From: Chaenocephalus aceratus
Lineage: Eukaryota; Chordata; Actinopteri; Perciformes; Channichthyidae
Direction: 5' to 3'
NCBI GenBank assembly: GCA_023974075.1
Contig: JAMFTG010000054.1
Location: forward strand, 279,501 to 343,500
DNA length: 64,000 nucleotides
Part shown: positions 63,141-64,000 of the stretch, one piece after another
How the letters are laid out: each line of letters begins with the position of its first letter
Position numbering within the stretch: the first letter of the stretch is position 1
Program-made: the position numbers and the translations under genes
Notes under the pieces: generated by a model
Told to the model about the DNA's origin: nothing
Seen by the model: only the letters and a program-made list of their open reading frames with translations
Databases searched by the model: none

Positions 63141-64000
63141 TGTCCCAACATTCAAATGATAAATAACTAAAACTCACAGTAAACTCCCTGAGGTATAAGT
63201 ATAAAGTGCAGCTACTTGTCCCCACAGCAGTGGCCTCAGTTCTTCGGAGGCAACTGACTCGGATCCTCTGCAAAGGGAAGAGCTGAAAAAACACAGGTGT
63301 AAATAATATTAATAAAGTTAATGTATTATTTGACTTTCTGAGTTTGTTTTAAACCACATACAATACTTATTAGTTTGCCAGACAACAGACAAGCGTCTCA
63401 TACAAATCACATCATGCAAAAGAAGTGAAATAAACTTAAAGGTGTTGTTTACTCATTTTATTACATTTACTAAAACCTGATTTTAATTGAATATAGACCA
63501 TTGAAGCCACATCTCTTTTACCATCACACTACTCAATTTACGCTTTATTTCCTTACATTTTGTTAACGTTACTGGCTCATTCAATACTTTTATATTTTAA
63601 CGCTTTTAATAACGTATGTGTGCATTTCTATTCCAGCTGCAAGTGTACTCTTTGTCCCTTTGCCTATATCTGCAACATGTCCCTACACACTGTAATGTGG
63701 GACAGTTAAAGGGTTTCTGATTCGTCCAGATATTCACCGTCTGCTTCAAGAGTCCTCTCTCTGAATACAGAAAGGACTTTGCTGACAAAGTGACACACTG
63801 CGGTCATTCTCTAATGGGTTTCACTTTGCACAAGTGGGCTTATTAGTCCGACTGCAGTGAGAAGATTTGTGTTCGGGACTCTAATTACATTGCATGGGCA
63901 CTTTGAGGGACTGAAAGACTTGTAATTAAACAGATTGGGCTCTCGATTGTGGATGTCATGCGAGCATAACATGCTGGAAACAATCAGTCTAAGTTAACAA
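63141..64000. other. Right end of window, nothing recognised
   Basis: Unique-looking DNA with no coding signal or clear repeat. Confidence 0.45.

Overview
The window is vertebrate and almost certainly teleost fish DNA. The evidence is compact exons with GT-AG introns, L2-type LINEs with fish-style tails, tRNA-derived SINEs, many hAT/Harbinger/piggyBac-like elements, long (CA)n tracts and an intronless fish-type TRIM gene. There is no bacterial-style gene organisation, CRISPR array or rRNA. All coordinates come from reading the sequence by eye; no database search was run.

Main gene. The minus strand from 44197 down to 4202 carries the first 29 coding exons of an L-type voltage-gated calcium channel alpha-1 subunit. 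The exons sum to 3405 nt (1135 codons) with consistent reading phase across every junction. They cover the N-terminus, repeats I-III, the III-IV linker and IVS1; the rest lies beyond the left edge. Pore glutamates of repeats I, II and III are visible. Many repeat-I and repeat-III residues favour Cav1.4 (CACNA1F) over Cav1.1-1.3.

Intron content. The introns are packed with mobile DNA: an L2 LINE at 10.8-13.8 kb, a piggyBac-like element ending 15 bp from an exon, two hAT elements with perfect 8-bp target duplications (25001-25539, 30290-30997), and Harbinger-like MITEs with TTA/TAA-type targets. There are also minisatellites with periods of 88, 37, 37, 33 and 25 bp. A three-level nest of DNA transposons with a 37-bp minisatellite fills 39.5-41.8 kb.

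Right part (45-60 kb). Two nearly identical copies of a hAT element (45266-46044 and 59354-60343) bracket a 13.3 kb block. The outer flanks of the pair carry the same 8-bp duplication, as if the block had been inserted into one original hAT copy. The block holds an intact plus-strand TRIM E3 ligase gene (46817-48475) with an ISRE/ETS-IRF-like site upstream, a second L2 fragment, hAT transposase remnants, a broken SWIM/YqaJ-type nuclease gene and a Harbinger-like element with a MADF-domain start. The last 4 kb hold more repeats and no gene that I recognise.

The calcium channel and the TRIM gene show no functional link; their adjacency looks like an effect of repeat-mediated rearrangement or of assembly.
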